From an uncultured Prevotella sp. (lineage in GTDB: Bacteria; Bacteroidota; Bacteroidia; Bacteroidales; Bacteroidaceae), in contig CAAFRM010000064.1 in assembly GCA_900765465.1 (NCBI GenBank), positions 1 to 39,182 of the forward strand: a stretch of 39,182 bases of DNA. Reading direction: 5' to 3'. How positions within the stretch are numbered: position 1 is the first letter of the stretch; each line of letters opens with the position of its first letter. The notes below the pieces were generated by a model. The model searched no databases. It was not told the DNA's origin and saw only the letters and a program-made list of their open reading frames with translations. Below are positions 38,093 to 39,182 of the stretch, one piece after another. The translations under genes and the position numbers were made by a program.

Positions 38093-39079
38093 TTAGCAGG
38101 CTACGGCAGCCGTAAGGTCATGGCTCAGCAGATGAGTGGCGCTGGCTAGTCTTTTCTCTGAGATATGCGCATAGCGCTGCGTGGTACTGATGTTTCTATG
38201 ACCCAGCAGTGTGGAGATAGTATATAGGTCGGTGCCCTGCGCCAGCAATAGCGAGGCGCAGGTATGGCGTAGGCAATGGAAGGTGAAGTGCTTGCAGGTG
38301 ATATGGCAGTCCTCCAGCCATACTTTCAGATGCTCGCTCAGATGGTGGGATGGGAGCTGGGAGAAGAAGTAGCCTCCCGGCTCTTGGCAGTCTTTCTCCA
38401 GCTGCTGCACTATCTGGTAGGCGAGGTCGGAGAGCGGCACCTTGTGCCAGCGCTGCGTCTTTCTGATCTTCTTATATATATAAGGTGTACCTTCTATCTC
38501 TATGATGTCGTCATGGCTCAGACTCAGGATATCGCTTTTCCTGAGTCCTGTAAGACTGCTCAGCAATACTGCCTCCTTTAATTGTGGAGTCTTGCAGGGT
38601 GTCTGTTTCAGCGTGATGAGATCTTCCATGGTCAGTGTTTCCTTTTCCTTATAGTGTGGATGGATTCTGTAGCTGCTTGGCAGCCGGTCGAACGGGTTCT
38701 GATCCAGCAATCCCTGTCTCACGGCTTCCCTCAATACCGATTTCAGGATATTCACCTTCAGATGGATGGTGCTGTCGGATAGTTTTCCGGGGGTCTTCAT
38801 GTTTTTATGCAGGTCGTGGGCAGAGCGTAGGTAGTCGATAAACTGCTTGACGGTTTCCACATCCACCTTTTTCAGCGGAATGTCGCTTCCGCCGAAGGTC
38901 TCTAGGTGCTTCAGCATGCCCAGTACGCTGCCGCATCTTCCCTCATATATTTTCTCTCCTTCCTTGTGTCTTTCATCCGCATAGCTTCGGGTAAACTCTC
39001 CTAATGTAATACCTTTTGATTTCTTACGTGCGTTTGCTGCGAATTTCTTGATTCGGCTAAAGAATGAAAACTTCATCAT
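38093..39079 (-). CDS. Tyrosine recombinase / integrase
   Basis: The 328-residue product has a short basic N-terminus, an N-terminal core-binding (SAM-like) domain (about 25-125) and a catalytic domain (about 145-315). The catalytic residues are all present: Arg180 (TGLRKSD), a beta-hairpin Lys near 207, His268-x-x-Arg271 (HCLRHTCA), His294 (LGHRN) and nucleophile Tyr303 (TTQRYAHI). It lacks the arm-binding domain of many conjugative-transposon integrases, so it could be a phase-variation invertase or a mobile-element integrase. It is oriented with its start toward the right edge; any element would extend beyond the window or end in the array region. It has its own promoter. Confidence 0.93.
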   Translation of the reverse strand: MMKFSFFSRIKKFAANARKKSKGITLGEFTRSYADERHKEGEKIYEGRCGSVLGMLKHLETFGGSDIPLKKVDVETVKQFIDYLRSAHDLHKNMKTPGKLSDSTIHLKVNILKSVLREAVRQGLLDQNPFDRLPSSYRIHPHYKEKETLTMEDLITLKQTPCKTPQLKEAVLLSSLTGLRKSDILSLSHDDIIEIEGTPYIYKKIRKTQRWHKVPLSDLAYQIVQQLEKDCQEPGGYFFSQLPSHHLSEHLKVWLEDCHITCKHFTFHCLRHTCASLLLAQGTDLYTISTLLGHRNISTTQRYAHISEKRLASATHLLSHDLTAAVAC

Positions 39080-39122
39080 ATCGTTTGTTGTTTAAAAAAT
39101 GCTTTTTTAGTTATTTAAGTTA

Positions 39123-39154
39123 CAAAGGTATCGCTTTTTTCTAGAATAACCAAA
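39123..39154 (-). promoter_or_regulatory. Promoter of the tyrosine recombinase gene
   Basis: On the minus strand TTTG (39151-39154) and TACCTTTG (39123-39130) are 20 bp apart. The ATG is about 44 bp downstream. Confidence 0.75.
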
Positions 39155-39182
39155 CAAAAGGAAGAAAAGGGATAGAAAAAGC

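Overview
The window looks like a chromosomal segment of a Bacteroidales bacterium, most likely Prevotellaceae (Segatella/Prevotella type). Evidence: many promoters of the Bacteroidetes form (TTTG, 18-20 bp, TAnnTTTG), the DUF4295 and DUF5686 families, a TonB-dependent receptor, lipoproteins with Bacteroidetes-style lipoboxes, MetA next to a U32 protein, a class III fructose bisphosphatase, and a Bacteroidetes-type AddA/AddB pair. Base composition is even and almost every gene is of core type. The genus is an inference; no rRNA is present to settle it.

Layout: 1-390 is the 3' end of a ribosomal unit (L33, DUF4295) closed by a terminator. 444-4504 is a probable operon of metA, a U32/RlhA-like protein and a membrane lipoprotein. 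4516-7631 holds a TonB-dependent receptor converging on a phosphoribosyltransferase. 7789-10995 holds a YitT membrane protein converging on fructose-1,6-bisphosphatase. 11047-15910 runs galE, a tiny secreted protein resembling a type IX sorting domain, a lipoprotein L,D-transpeptidase, then an ECF sigma factor with a one-helix membrane protein and a secreted helical protein. 15913-18734 holds aspS, a histone-H1-like winged-helix protein and a small unknown protein. 18735-19182 is a 448-base non-coding stretch with two arrays of 22-bp period. 19087-24504 holds xylB, mannose-1-phosphate guanylyltransferase, dedA and glnS. 24625-27886 is an envelope cluster (lipoprotein, PAP2 phosphatase, LTA-synthase-like transferase) divergent from a lone AraC-type HTH protein. 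28524-29270 is a short sigma-70 factor. 29312-37793 is a probable operon of a DUF5686 outer-membrane protein, AddA and AddB. 37935-38010 is a third 22-bp-period palindromic array, followed by a tyrosine recombinase at the right edge.

The genes mostly serve housekeeping: methionine synthesis, gluconeogenesis, UDP-galactose and GDP-mannose supply for surface glycans, xylulose phosphorylation, tRNA charging, wall and membrane lipid remodelling, and double-strand-break repair. No defence island, CRISPR array, prophage body or biosynthetic cluster is visible. The least explained signals are non-coding: three arrays that share a 22-bp period and palindromic cores but have unrelated sequences, and a terminator-like hairpin lying on the predicted transcription start of the DUF5686-addA-addB operon.
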